Shown here in pieces: positions 16,753 to 26,706 of a stretch of 64,000 bases of DNA. Source of the DNA: Wenyingzhuangia sp. 2_MG-2023 (GTDB lineage: Bacteria; Bacteroidota; Bacteroidia; Flavobacteriales; Flavobacteriaceae). The position numbers were made by a program, and so were the translations under genes. Under the pieces are notes generated by a model that saw only the letters and a list, made by a program, of their open reading frames with translations, ran no database searches and had not been told where the DNA came from. Each line of letters begins with the position of its first letter. The first letter of the stretch is position 1. Location of the stretch: NCBI RefSeq assembly GCF_030548295.1, contig NZ_JAUOSB010000001.1, positions 434,001-498,000 on the forward strand, written 5' to 3'.

Positions 16753-18405
16753 TTATCTATTAAAAATTTGTCCTATGATAGCTTCTGTAATCGCATAGGT
16801 TGGTACAACTCCTTTCATTCCCAATCCTCCTGAAGCCAATGTACTTCCTGAGTGAAGGGGATTGTCCGATGCATAATAGGCATATCTTACTTTTACATCT
16901 TTGGAAATATGATTTCTTATTTGCGAAGCTATTTGGATGGCTTTCTGATAATGTGCCCCTTCCATTTCTAAGCCCACAGAATTCCACGTTGTATTTTTAA
17001 AATAGTTTAGGATAAATTTATTTTGCAATGATGTACCCAAAACTGTGATCATATTTCCTGTAAAGGTGGACAAATTTAATTCTTTGAAATCATTTTCACT
17101 CAATTCATTGATAAAAAAATAATTATCTGCTGTTCCTTCTAAAATATGAGCCGTAGGAATCATAATATCTCCTTTTTGACCACATAGAATTCCTGCTTTC
17201 CCCATAATAGAAATAGACCTTACATCTAATTTTCTAGAATTCTCTTTTCCATAATTGTAAGGTTTCAGCAATTCATCCATCGTCTCAAAAGCTTGTTCAC
17301 CAAAAGCGTAATCCATCACAACCAATACAGGAGCTGTTGCTTTCTCTTCTTGTGTAATAAAACTAGTGTCTATAATCTGTACATCTATATTTGCACCAGA
17401 AGTATCGTCTACTTCTATCAATCCTTTTTCCAATGCATAAGCCAAAACTTTACTTCTTTCTTGTTGCATATTAGAATCACTCAGCTTTTCGTACAAAGAA
17501 AAAACATCTTTATCTTGATAGTTTAACGCATCTTTTGCATACAAAACATTTAAAACGGAGTGCATGTTAGAACTTATGATATGAATAGGTCTGTCTAACA
17601 TATTTTGATCATTCAAAACCTTCTTGATTGTTTTTGCCCAAATATTTCCATACACATGCTTCCCAACTTGATCTGCTAACATATCACTAAAACGAATCAA
17701 ACGAAATTCATTGTTCAATTTTTCTTTAGCCGCTAAATTCCCCAACCAATAAATAATATGAAAAAAACGATCTGGGTCTTGGTTTGTTGCCAATTGAACG
17801 TAGGCTCTATTCAACTCATCAAAAGATCTTCCTAACAAATTAGACAAATACACAAACAGCAATTCTCTGTTTTCAGAAGAAATTTCTTGTTCAGACAAAA
17901 CCAATTCTTCTAATTTGTCCCATTCATGAGATATTTCGTTCTTATATCCCACAAACATTCTGTTCAACAACTTGTGCGATTCTAAATATATAAAAGTCAA
18001 ATGAGTCAACACATCATAAATATCAGATCGCCCTCGGGTAATTTCAATATTCATTTGTTCGTTATCTATTCTATAACAATTACGTCTTCTTTTGGGTGGA
18101 ACTATTTTCTTAAAACTTGTTTCACTCAAGCCTTCTGTAGCCGTTAAATTGATAAATCTACACGTTTCAATCCCTTCTGGCAATCGATCTAACACATACA
18201 ACAAACCTTGCAACTCAAACTTTTTTGGATCTGCAATAGATCCATAAATTTCTGGTTGTAGTTCTAGCAATGCATTTCTTAAAGACAAACCTGTAGACCC
18301 CATAGGCTTGTAATCTCCTCTATTAAACAAATGCAACATAGTTATGTACATTGTTTCTATGGCTCTTTTTGATTTTTGAGCTAAAATTCTTTCTTGTCTC
18401 TCCAT
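16753..18405 (-). CDS. DUF6909-type protein with nucleosidase-like C-terminal domain
   Basis: A 550-residue cytosolic protein that I recognise as the Bacteroidota DUF6909 family. The N-terminal two thirds are helical with no known motif. The C-terminal part (about 325-550) looks like a purine nucleoside phosphorylase/AMP nucleosidase fold: GKAGILCGQKGDIMIPT near 402-418, VGLEMEGAHY at 477-486 and ASDNP near 512-516, the last being where the family acid (D514) would sit. The domain reading is my inference from motif order. It lies in the operon with rnpA and purD. Confidence 0.6.
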   Translation of the reverse strand: MERQERILAQKSKRAIETMYITMLHLFNRGDYKPMGSTGLSLRNALLELQPEIYGSIADPKKFELQGLLYVLDRLPEGIETCRFINLTATEGLSETSFKKIVPPKRRRNCYRIDNEQMNIEITRGRSDIYDVLTHLTFIYLESHKLLNRMFVGYKNEISHEWDKLEELVLSEQEISSENRELLFVYLSNLLGRSFDELNRAYVQLATNQDPDRFFHIIYWLGNLAAKEKLNNEFRLIRFSDMLADQVGKHVYGNIWAKTIKKVLNDQNMLDRPIHIISSNMHSVLNVLYAKDALNYQDKDVFSLYEKLSDSNMQQERSKVLAYALEKGLIEVDDTSGANIDVQIIDTSFITQEEKATAPVLVVMDYAFGEQAFETMDELLKPYNYGKENSRKLDVRSISIMGKAGILCGQKGDIMIPTAHILEGTADNYFFINELSENDFKELNLSTFTGNMITVLGTSLQNKFILNYFKNTTWNSVGLEMEGAHYQKAIQIASQIRNHISKDVKVRYAYYASDNPLHSGSTLASGGLGMKGVVPTYAITEAIIGQIFNR

Positions 18406-18430
18406 AATAGATGGAAGTTAAGAATTCTAA

Positions 18431-18814
18431 CTAAGATGGTAAAGAGGTATGCAGAGATTTAAACTTAAAGAACAGTTTTTTTAATCTAGACTCCACTTCC
18501 TCATAATTTGGAATCTTATTCCCCATATAAATAAACATGATATGATAAGATTGAGTATCGTCCTTAAAAAAGTCATGTTGATGCAAACGATAAGCTTCTC
18601 TTAAAAGTCTTTTGATTCGGTTTCTATCTACCGCCAATTTAAAATTTCTTTTGGGTACAGAAAAAGCAACTTTGGTCATTGCATTTTCAGAAGCTTCTAC
18701 AGGAATATAAATCATTTTTATAGGAAAATCTTTGACAGACTTTCCCTCTATAAATAGTTGTGCAATTGCCTTTCTACTTTTTAATTTCTGATTTTTTCCT
18801 AATGTGAATTTCAT
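18431..18814 (-). CDS. rnpA: Ribonuclease P protein component
   Basis: Protein subunit of RNase P, which matures tRNA 5' ends. The 127-residue product starts at MKFTLGKNQKLKSRK; the longer reading would add MYFCSH. The family signature RNRIKRLLREAYR lies near 68-80, preceded by VAFSVPKRNFK. It is cotranscribed with the genes on either side (gaps of 25 and 41 bases). rpmH, the usual neighbour elsewhere, is absent, as is normal for Flavobacteriaceae. Confidence 0.92.
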   Translation of the reverse strand: MKFTLGKNQKLKSRKAIAQLFIEGKSVKDFPIKMIYIPVEASENAMTKVAFSVPKRNFKLAVDRNRIKRLLREAYRLHQHDFFKDDTQSYHIMFIYMGNKIPNYEEVESRLKKLFFKFKSLHTSLPS

Positions 18815-18855
18815 ATGACTGCAAAAGTACACAAAGACGGCATATAAATGTATTT

Positions 18856-21285
18856 TTAAAAAGAATATGCCACCGAAGCAGATACATTTCTACCCGCAGC
18901 ACTTAACGAGGATCCAAATTCTTTGTAATACACATCAAAAATGTTCTGAAGTTGAAATTGTATTCTTAAATCTGACAATAAATAACAGTTAGAATTTAAA
19001 TTGAAAACATACCAAGTTGGAGTCCCTTCTTCGTTAGGAGTTTCATCCAAATTGTCTATTCCTTCTATCTGATTGTACTCTTTCAGCTTTTTCTTACCAG
19101 AAAACCTACATTCCAAAGCTACATTGTATTTGGGTTTGTAAATTCCCATAGACACATTTCCGTATAAAGGGGGAATGGAAGACAAAGGTTGGTGAAAATC
19201 ATAAGATTTTCCTTTGGTATAGGTCAGACTAACGTTGGATTTTAAATCTTTTAAAAGCTCGACAAAGGCACTCATTGTAGATCCGTAAATATATGCTTGT
19301 CCTAAATTGGTATTTGCTAATATTGCTTCATTTTCAAAAACATCTCCGTCATAAGTTATTGTAGTTCCAAATTCTGAAGATGGAAATCTAGAGATATAAT
19401 CGTCCAACAACGTATAATATACGTTGATGTTAAAGTGATTTTTTTGTCTCAGCATTTTTTTAGCGTAACCCACCTCAGCACTGTACAAATGTTCTGGTCT
19501 TAAACGAGTATTAGGAACTGTTAAATTTCCTGATTTTGATCTAATTTTACCAACATCATCTACGTTTGGAGAACGGAAACCTTTGGATAAAATAAAACTA
19601 ATCTTGTCACTTTCTACAGGCATGTAAATATAACCTATAGAACCTGTAAGAGCCGTATTACTCAAAGACAATTTATTGTTAGGAATCTTTACAGAAATGT
19701 TCTGATCCCATTCAGCAGTCAATAACGTACTTGTCAATCTAATCCCTACATTTAGTGTATTCTTGTTGTCTAATTTTTGTCTGTAAGAAGTATAAACCGC
19801 AGCACTACTGTACGTGCTTCCCCCATCAGGATAACGTGTATCAGCATTGTACATTGCTCCCACACCAACAATATTATTTCCAGAAATTTGTAATGTTTCT
19901 CCTTTTGCTTTAGAAGCTACTTTGTTATGTACCAATTCCAAACCATAATACATTTTTCTATCTCCTTTTTTGGTTAGTGATTTGTAAAAATCACTATTTA
20001 AAGAAAACACATCTACGTTTTCAAACCTTGACGTTCTATCCAAAGACCCAAACTGTCTGTTTATTCTAGACTCCGAAATATTTTGATACGCTAGCGTAAT
20101 TGCACCATTTTTAAGGATAGACTTGTAGTCTTTAAAATTTGCTTGTGCAGAAACTAAAAATCTTTCTTGGGGTCCGTAACGCCATTCCGAAAATTTTAAA
20201 TCTCCATCTTTTTCGTCATTCAATTTACCAAAATTAGGAATATCACTAGTTGTGCTGTATTGTCCATTTAGAATAATGTCAATATTTTCATGAAGCGGAA
20301 ACATCAATTTTTGTAAAATATCCAACTGATGATATCCTGTATTTTTTTGAACATTCGGATCTGAATTTACAGAGCTATTCTCATAAAAACGATCTTTTGT
20401 GTTTTCCGAATATCGATATACTTTCCCCCAATCCTCATAACCATGAGTTCTGTTTTTTCCCATTTTAAGATCGTCAAACTTGCTAAAAGAAACATTGGTA
20501 AAAGAAGCCCATTTTTTTTGAGAAGCATATGAGCTAATGCTTGCACTTTGTTCATTGTTAACGGTACTATGTCTGTAAAACAAGTCATTTTTAAAAGTCA
20601 AATTCTTACTATAGTTTAGTTTTTTGGTATAATAATGCACTACTCCTCCTAGAGCATCGGATCCATAAACTACCGAAGTAGGTCCAAAAACCACCTCTGT
20701 CCTGTCCAACACAAAAGGACTCACTGTGATAGAGTTTTGCAAATGTCCTTGTCTGTAAATTGCATTGTTCATCCTCACACCATCCACTACTAACAAAACC
20801 CTGTTGGATTCCATTCCCCTTATAACAGGAGAACCTCCTCCTAACTGTGATTTTTGTACACGAACACCAGGAATATTGTTCAATAAATCTGCAGATGTTT
20901 GAGCAGAAAGATAGTCGATATTTTTCTTTGTTAAAATTTCTATTTGTTCTGGTATTCTTTGTTTTCTTTCTGCAACTCTAGACACCGAAAGCACCACACT
21001 TTCTAAATCTTCATATCTTGGGTTTAACAACACTAATTTATCAATATCTGATGTTGTTATTTGTAGTGTGTCGTAATTTTTATGGTAAACAAGTAACTTC
21101 TCAAGGTTATTCTTAACAGACAATGTAACCTCTCCATAGCAATTGCTAATTTTTTTAGTTCCTGTTTTTTTATTTTCAATGGTCACTCCTTCAATAATTT
21201 CATCGGTATACGCATCTATCACTCTTATTTTTTGCGAAAATAAGCTGATGGTAAAGAAGGACATAAAAAGAAACATTCTTAACAT
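18856..21285 (-). CDS. TonB-dependent receptor, CirA/FepA-like
   Basis: An 809-residue outer-membrane receptor. After the signal peptide (ISLFSQ) a short CarboxypepD-like domain (about 18-90) leads to a plug with IPEQIEILTKKNI, NNIPGVRVQKSQLGGGSPVIRG and VLLVVDGVRMNNAIYRQGH, motifs of haem/siderophore or vitamin receptors. The barrel ends RNVSASVAYSF. The ATG overlaps the recO stop (TAATG), so it is translated in the porZ-recO operon. The substrate is not determinable; no binding-protein gene is near. Confidence 0.88.
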   Translation of the reverse strand: MLRMFLFMSFFTISLFSQKIRVIDAYTDEIIEGVTIENKKTGTKKISNCYGEVTLSVKNNLEKLLVYHKNYDTLQITTSDIDKLVLLNPRYEDLESVVLSVSRVAERKQRIPEQIEILTKKNIDYLSAQTSADLLNNIPGVRVQKSQLGGGSPVIRGMESNRVLLVVDGVRMNNAIYRQGHLQNSITVSPFVLDRTEVVFGPTSVVYGSDALGGVVHYYTKKLNYSKNLTFKNDLFYRHSTVNNEQSASISSYASQKKWASFTNVSFSKFDDLKMGKNRTHGYEDWGKVYRYSENTKDRFYENSSVNSDPNVQKNTGYHQLDILQKLMFPLHENIDIILNGQYSTTSDIPNFGKLNDEKDGDLKFSEWRYGPQERFLVSAQANFKDYKSILKNGAITLAYQNISESRINRQFGSLDRTSRFENVDVFSLNSDFYKSLTKKGDRKMYYGLELVHNKVASKAKGETLQISGNNIVGVGAMYNADTRYPDGGSTYSSAAVYTSYRQKLDNKNTLNVGIRLTSTLLTAEWDQNISVKIPNNKLSLSNTALTGSIGYIYMPVESDKISFILSKGFRSPNVDDVGKIRSKSGNLTVPNTRLRPEHLYSAEVGYAKKMLRQKNHFNINVYYTLLDDYISRFPSSEFGTTITYDGDVFENEAILANTNLGQAYIYGSTMSAFVELLKDLKSNVSLTYTKGKSYDFHQPLSSIPPLYGNVSMGIYKPKYNVALECRFSGKKKLKEYNQIEGIDNLDETPNEEGTPTWYVFNLNSNCYLLSDLRIQFQLQNIFDVYYKEFGSSLSAAGRNVSASVAYSF

Positions 21286-22007
21286 TATTCTAAAACTTTT
21301 GAAAGTATATCTATTGATTTTGGTCTTCTAAAAGAAGGAAGGTGAAGCTGATAATATTTTAACAATAGGTCCAAAACTACACCTCTTTGATTCTTATGAA
21401 ACAAAGTCTGGTCTAATACATCAAATTTTATGCCCAATGCTTTGTTAAATAAAGCTAGGTTGTCTCCCTGCAAAATGTTTGCTCCTTGCCTTAACACGTA
21501 TTTCCCTTCAGACAAATCAAAAAAGTAGCCTTTTTCCATACCCGTTTCATCCGGATAAAACCCCAAACATTTTGTCAGCTCTATCAAAAATTTTAAATGA
21601 AAATTTGCCACCTGATCATGGTGATCCAGCCAAAGTATGGCACTTTCTAAAAATTCAAACAAGACTTGATTCTCTCCTTCTTCTTCCCTTAAAACCGAGG
21701 TCAAAAATTCTGACAAGAAAAAAACAATAGATTGTTTTAAAAAATGTGTGTGCAATGTGTGAAAAAGATGAATCACTTTGGCTTCCAAAATGCTATTCAA
21801 GCTTCCTTTATTGTTATGAGAAGCGTTGATTTGCAAAATGGTTAAAGGAAGAAATTGAGATTTATTGATCTTTCCTTTTTTTTGTTTCAACACACCTCGC
21901 AATATGTACGATTTTACTCCTTCTTCTTCCGTATAGCATTTTACAATCAATCCATGATCGCCATACTTTACAGAATTTATAACAATAGCTTTGGTAGTTA
22001 CTTGCAT
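21285..22007 (-). CDS. recO: DNA repair protein RecO
   Basis: RecFOR-pathway protein that loads RecA on SSB-coated DNA. The N-terminal OB fold starts MQVTTKAIVINSVKYGDHGLI and includes VKCYTEEEGVKSYILRGV; helical middle and C-terminal parts follow. The length of 240 residues is typical. One-base overlaps (TAATG) on both sides tie it to porZ and to the TonB receptor. The usual C-terminal Cys zinc cluster is absent, as in many Bacteroidota RecO proteins. Confidence 0.9.
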   Translation of the reverse strand: MQVTTKAIVINSVKYGDHGLIVKCYTEEEGVKSYILRGVLKQKKGKINKSQFLPLTILQINASHNNKGSLNSILEAKVIHLFHTLHTHFLKQSIVFFLSEFLTSVLREEEGENQVLFEFLESAILWLDHHDQVANFHLKFLIELTKCLGFYPDETGMEKGYFFDLSEGKYVLRQGANILQGDNLALFNKALGIKFDVLDQTLFHKNQRGVVLDLLLKYYQLHLPSFRRPKSIDILSKVLE

Positions 22008-24358
22008 TAATTAACAATTGCTATTTTGGTCGTGGTATTTTCATTTCCATCTGGACTAGAAAGTAAAACAATATAGATCCCAGAAACCACAAAATTACCT
22101 CTTAAGTTTTTTTTGTTCCACACCACTTTACCTCCTACAGATAAATTGTCTGCACCAACATTTGTTTCGTAAACCAATTTACCTGATACTTCCATAATCT
22201 TCACATTAGTACCTTCTGGAATTCCTTCTCCATTTTTTGCTACAATGGTAATTTGTTCGTGACCAATTTTAGAACGAATTGCAGGATTTGGATAGGCTAC
22301 TACTTCTGTAATTTCAGTTCCAAAAGGCTCATTTTGACTATCGTAAGACAAAACACCTTCATCAGTTACTATATATATAAAACCTGTATCTGCATCCAAT
22401 TCCAAATCAATCACATTATTTGATGGTAATGGAGAATTTCCTGTATTAAAAATATCAAAGGTTGTTTGTCCGTCCGAAGAAGTATATACCAAACCAGCTC
22501 CTTCTGTAGCAAACCATTTGTTCCCAGCTTTATCTATCAAAATATCATTCACAGGAGTATCTCCTAAAAACTCTCTTGCTACTCCATTTTCTTCAATAAT
22601 TAATTTAGAAGCTTCTCTTTTGGTGCTATTAAACAGATTGCCATAATCATCAAACACCATCAAACCAATACTTGTTCCTATCCAAACTTTATTACCACTA
22701 TCGGACACCACCGAAAAAACTTCGGTAGAAATCAATCCTCCACTATTAGCTCCTCCATCTATAATTCCTATTGGTACGTCTTCCGTATCATTGGCATTAA
22801 ACGCTAAAACACCACCATCTCTCGAACCTGCAAAAATGACATTATTTTGATCAACAAACATTTTATTAATACCAGAATTTTTTCCGCCGTTACCTGTGTA
22901 ATTAGAAAAAGTTACGCCCGTTGTCCATGCTCCTTCCCCTCCATTTGCTTCACTTTCAAACTTAGAAAACAGCAAATTATCCAAACCTCTTGCATTTGCC
23001 ACCCACACAAAGTCATTGTTATCTACAATTAAATCTGCTTGCCAATTTACTGAAGAGCTACCCCTATTGTAGGGAATAATACCTTCCGTATTGGTATGAT
23101 TCCATGTTTTTTTATAAATTTTATTTTCTAACTCTACCACACCTTTGTCATAGGAAGCTACCAAAACCCTATTTGTGTTTTTTGGATCTACAATTGCCTT
23201 GGTATAGTCTATCAAATTTCCAACATTCAACTTTTCAATAAAGGTCCATTCATTACCATCAAAAAAATCCACCCCTTTACTTGTTTTTAGATTATCATAA
23301 GTTGGTGAAAACCCTCCATATGTCAACCATGTTTGATTTTCATATACACTAATAGACAAAGCATTGTTTTCGGAAGGTCCATCGGGATGAATTTCTAAAT
23401 ATTCTGTTTTATCATCCAAACTAGTTGTCAAAACCCCATAAGAACTTGTATTTACAAACAATGAATTGTCTTTTAAAATTGCTTTGCTCGTTGTAAAAGT
23501 ATGACTTGTAGCTTCTGACAATTTTATTTGATTCATCAATGTAAATGTGCTAACATCATACAATTCAACCAAAGTAGTCATGGTAACTGTTAAGCTTGTT
23601 TCTAAGTCATCAACAGACAAATCTAAAATGGTTCCAGAAGTAGTTTTTAATGCCGTGTTAGGATTGTCTACACTGTAAATATTTTTTGCTATAGAGAAAT
23701 AGATATTTCCATTTGACTGAATTATGTTTTCAATGCTTCCTCCAACTATTTGTGTCCAATTGTTAAAGTTTACAGGGCTCAAGCCAGAATTCAAATCAAT
23801 ACTATAAAGCCCTTTTGCAGTAGCAGCGTACAAAACGCTATTCAACACCGCCACTTCGTTGACCAAGGTAGCCAAACCATCTGTAGACAATTTGTAAGAA
23901 TCTCCAAACTCTGTATTTTCTACATTCAACTCAACAATTCCAAAATCTCCATAAGCAAATTTCAAACCCTCTTTAGCATAAAATCCTTTGACTGATTTCG
24001 TTACTAAAATCAAATTGTCTTTGATTCCCGTAACAGGATAAACATCATCTGAAGGAGAAACCAATTCTATCATTCCACTTTCGTAACCAATAAGAGTATA
24101 GCCAGAATCTCCATCAAAACCAACACTAGAAGTTATTGAACCTGAGAGACCATTTACGGAGGAAAATTTTTGGCTAGAATTGTTATCCAAGTCAGTTCTA
24201 AACATGGCATTTTCTGTAATTGCCACCAATTTATTTCCTACTATTGTAAAATCTTTTACATTGTTATAAGAATAAAGATCTTGCCATTGACTAGAAAAAT
24301 CTTTTTGAGCAAAAACAACACTGCTGATAAATATTAAAATAATATGTAGATATCTCAT
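22007..24358 (-). CDS. porZ: PorZ-type T9SS surface protein
   Basis: A 783-residue exported protein: a signal peptide (ISSVVFAQ), two large beta-propeller regions rich in sensor-like blade repeats (IWIGTSIGLMVFDDYGN, KWFATEGAGLVYTSSDG) and a C-terminal T9SS type A sorting domain (GTNVKIMEVSGKLVYE, ending TTKIAIVN). This layout and the position beside recO fit PorZ, the attachment-complex component that handles anionic LPS in Porphyromonas. The start used gives the cleaner signal peptide; an ATG at 24370 is also possible. A -7 box TACATTTG lies at 24391-24398 (minus strand). Confidence 0.82.
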   Translation of the reverse strand: MRYLHIILIFISSVVFAQKDFSSQWQDLYSYNNVKDFTIVGNKLVAITENAMFRTDLDNNSSQKFSSVNGLSGSITSSVGFDGDSGYTLIGYESGMIELVSPSDDVYPVTGIKDNLILVTKSVKGFYAKEGLKFAYGDFGIVELNVENTEFGDSYKLSTDGLATLVNEVAVLNSVLYAATAKGLYSIDLNSGLSPVNFNNWTQIVGGSIENIIQSNGNIYFSIAKNIYSVDNPNTALKTTSGTILDLSVDDLETSLTVTMTTLVELYDVSTFTLMNQIKLSEATSHTFTTSKAILKDNSLFVNTSSYGVLTTSLDDKTEYLEIHPDGPSENNALSISVYENQTWLTYGGFSPTYDNLKTSKGVDFFDGNEWTFIEKLNVGNLIDYTKAIVDPKNTNRVLVASYDKGVVELENKIYKKTWNHTNTEGIIPYNRGSSSVNWQADLIVDNNDFVWVANARGLDNLLFSKFESEANGGEGAWTTGVTFSNYTGNGGKNSGINKMFVDQNNVIFAGSRDGGVLAFNANDTEDVPIGIIDGGANSGGLISTEVFSVVSDSGNKVWIGTSIGLMVFDDYGNLFNSTKREASKLIIEENGVAREFLGDTPVNDILIDKAGNKWFATEGAGLVYTSSDGQTTFDIFNTGNSPLPSNNVIDLELDADTGFIYIVTDEGVLSYDSQNEPFGTEITEVVAYPNPAIRSKIGHEQITIVAKNGEGIPEGTNVKIMEVSGKLVYETNVGADNLSVGGKVVWNKKNLRGNFVVSGIYIVLLSSPDGNENTTTKIAIVN

Positions 24359-24390
24359 GCTTAAATCCATTTCTTTAAGTTGAATGGTAA

Positions 24391-24398
24391 CAAATGTA
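24391..24398 (-). promoter_or_regulatory. Promoter -7 box for the porZ operon
   Basis: TACATTTG on the minus strand fits TAnnTTTG and lies about 33 bases before the chosen porZ start. I see no clear -33 element. Confidence 0.4.
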
Positions 24399-24433
24399 AA
24401 ACATAAAACATAAACTCAGATTGATTCGCACAA

Positions 24434-24907
24434 ATGAATTACAAAGAAATTGAACGTAAATTTTTAGTAAAAAACCTTGATTTTATAAGCGATAGCTTTG
24501 AAAGCAATCGAATAGAGCAAGGATATTTAAACTCTGACAAAAATAGAGCTGTTAGAATCCGAATTACTAACAACACAGGTTATTTAACCATCAAAGGTGT
24601 TTCCAATAATGCTGGAACCACCAGATTTGAATGGGAAAAAGAAATATCTCCTGCCGAAGCAACACAGCTATTGGCTATTTGTGAACCTGGTGTTATTCAA
24701 AAAACACGTTATTTGGTAAAAAGCAACCAACATACTTATGAAATTGATGTTTTTGATGGAGACAATCAAGGCTTGATTGTTGCTGAGATAGAATTAAATT
24801 CAGAAAATGAGTCTTTTGAAAAACCCACATGGCTTGGTGTAGAAGTTACGGGAGACGTAAAATATTACAATTCTCAACTGAGTAAAAATCCTTACAAAAA
24901 TTGGTAG
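24434..24907 (+). CDS. CYTH-domain protein (triphosphate tunnel metalloenzyme)
   Basis: A 157-residue single CYTH domain. It starts with the ExExK signature (E5, E7, K9 in MNYKEIERKF) and continues with charged strands such as RAVRIRI, GYLTIKG, TRFEWEKEI and VAEIELN that line the tunnel. Small stand-alone bacterial members are usually inorganic triphosphatases or tripolyphosphatases, and few are adenylate cyclases. The gene converges on the PAQR gene with a 3-base gap. Confidence 0.85.
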   Translation: MNYKEIERKFLVKNLDFISDSFESNRIEQGYLNSDKNRAVRIRITNNTGYLTIKGVSNNAGTTRFEWEKEISPAEATQLLAICEPGVIQKTRYLVKSNQHTYEIDVFDGDNQGLIVAEIELNSENESFEKPTWLGVEVTGDVKYYNSQLSKNPYKNW

Positions 24908-24910
24908 AGA

Positions 24911-25552
24911 TTAGACTACATGGTAGTAAATGGTAATAAAATGGCACAGGCTACCTAACAACACAAAAACATGAAAAATTGCATGGTTGAATTTAATTTT
25001 AGTTGCCGCATAAAAATATGCTCCAACAGAATAAAAGATTCCTCCAAAAAGCAACCAACGTTGACCCCAAACAGGTAAATTGAGCATTAACGGTTTTAAA
25101 AAGAAAACAATCAACCAGCCCATTATTAAGTAAGAAAGAATTGAAATTACTTTAAACCTACCAATAAAATACACTTTAAACACAATTCCTAAAACTGCCA
25201 CCAACCAAGATATCCCAAAAACAATCCATCCTACTCTCCCCACTAAAACTACCAAACAAATAGGTGCGTAAGAACCTGCAATCAATACGTAAACAGCAGA
25301 ATGATCTAAAATATTTAAATAATATCTCACTTTTTGATTGATGGCACTATGGTACAAGGTAGAAGATGCATACAAAACAATCATACTTACACCATAAATA
25401 GCATAACTAATAATGGCTGCGGTATTGTGAGAATGGATTGCCTTAAACATTAAAAATGGAAACATCACAACGCTTAAAACAAAACCGAGCGCATGTGTCC
25501 ACACATTCCATTTTTCCTCATCTGCTTCGTAATATGTTACACTGAAATCCAC
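24911..25552 (-). CDS. Hemolysin III / PAQR family membrane protein
   Basis: Seven-helix integral membrane protein. The family motifs are EEKWNVWTHALG near the N terminus, YASSTLYHSA (Ser/His motif) in the middle and the last-helix AIFHVFVLLGSLCHFITIYYHV with the zinc-ligand histidines. There is no ATG start: I used the GTG at 25552, and a TTG at 25606 would add 18 residues. The physiological role of bacterial PAQR proteins is poorly known; membrane homeostasis and hydrolase-like activity have been proposed. Confidence 0.82.
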   Translation of the reverse strand: MDFSVTYYEADEEKWNVWTHALGFVLSVVMFPFLMFKAIHSHNTAAIISYAIYGVSMIVLYASSTLYHSAINQKVRYYLNILDHSAVYVLIAGSYAPICLVVLVGRVGWIVFGISWLVAVLGIVFKVYFIGRFKVISILSYLIMGWLIVFFLKPLMLNLPVWGQRWLLFGGIFYSVGAYFYAATKIKFNHAIFHVFVLLGSLCHFITIYYHVV

Positions 25553-25695
25553 TTGACATCTATTTATCAATAAGTTACAAAAAAACCTCAAATAAACCAA
25601 TGTCAATCTTTAAGAAACGGAAATAAATCAACCATATTTAAGTCTGTTTTTTAACGAAAGTGTACTTTTGTGCAAAACAATATTTTTTAAAGGAT

Positions 25696-26664
25696 ATGGC
25701 AAGAATTTTAACGGGTGTACAAAGTACAGGAACTCCTCATTTAGGAAACTTATTAGGGGCAATTATACCTGCAATAGAAATGGCAAACAATCCAGATAAT
25801 GAATCTTTTTTATTCATTGCAAATTTGCATTCTTTAACTCAAATTAAAGACAAAGAAACATTACGACAAAATACGTATAGCACCGCAGCTGCCTGGTTGG
25901 CTTTTGGTTTAGATATTAACAAGACTGTTTTTTATCGTCAAAGTGATGTACCACAAACCACAGAACTTACTTGGTATTTAAACTGTTATTTTCCATTTCA
26001 GCGATTAACCTTGGCTCATTCTTTTAAAGACAAAGCTGATAGATTAGACGATGTAAACGCTGGTTTGTTTGACTATCCAATGTTGATGGCTGCTGATATT
26101 TTATTATACGATGCAGAAGTTGTTCCCGTAGGAAAAGATCAATTGCAACATTTAGAAATAACTCGTGATGTTGCTAGTAGATTCAACCATCAAATGGGAG
26201 AAACTTTTGTGTTGCCCGATGCTAAAATACAAGAAGGAACCAAATACATTCCAGGTACCAACGGTGGTAAAATGAGTAAATCTCAAGGAAATATTATTGA
26301 TATTTTTCAGGATGACAAAAAATTGCGCAAGCAAGTCATGAAAATTGAAACCGATAGCACTCCATTGGAAGATCCAAAAAACCCAGATACTTGTAATTTA
26401 TTTGCTTTGTACAAAATATTAGCTAGCGATGAACAAATTGCCCAAATGAGAGCTAATTACGAAGGCGGAAACTATGGTTACGGACATGCCAAACAAGCTT
26501 TTTATGAATTACTGTTAGAAAAGTTTGCAACTCAAAGAGCCAAATACAACTACTATATTGAAAACTTAGAAGAAGTTGACAAAATATTAGTCATTGGTGC
26601 ACAAAAAGCTAGTGCTGTTGCCAATAACGTTTTACAAAGAGTAAGAACTACTATAGGTTATTAA
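25696..26664 (+). CDS. trpS: Tryptophan-tRNA ligase
   Basis: Class I aminoacyl-tRNA synthetase. The HIGH-like motif is TPHLGNLLG near residues 12-20 and the KMSKS loop is GGKMSKSQGN; GKDQLQHLEITRDVA is the family dimer/ATP segment. The product is 322 residues from ATG 25696; the longer reading adds 12 residues overlapping the -7 box TACTTTTG at 25663-25670. A terminator follows. Confidence 0.96.
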   Translation: MARILTGVQSTGTPHLGNLLGAIIPAIEMANNPDNESFLFIANLHSLTQIKDKETLRQNTYSTAAAWLAFGLDINKTVFYRQSDVPQTTELTWYLNCYFPFQRLTLAHSFKDKADRLDDVNAGLFDYPMLMAADILLYDAEVVPVGKDQLQHLEITRDVASRFNHQMGETFVLPDAKIQEGTKYIPGTNGGKMSKSQGNIIDIFQDDKKLRKQVMKIETDSTPLEDPKNPDTCNLFALYKILASDEQIAQMRANYEGGNYGYGHAKQAFYELLLEKFATQRAKYNYYIENLEEVDKILVIGAQKASAVANNVLQRVRTTIGY

Positions 26665-26668
26665 ATAC

Positions 26669-26705
26669 AAAAAGGGCTGATAATACATATTACCAGCCCT
26701 TTTGT
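26669..26705. terminator. Bidirectional terminator between trpS and the esterase gene
   Basis: A 10-bp stem (26670-26679 with 26694-26703) is flanked by A and T runs, so it can end both trpS and the P450 operon. Confidence 0.85.
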
Positions 26706-26706
26706 T

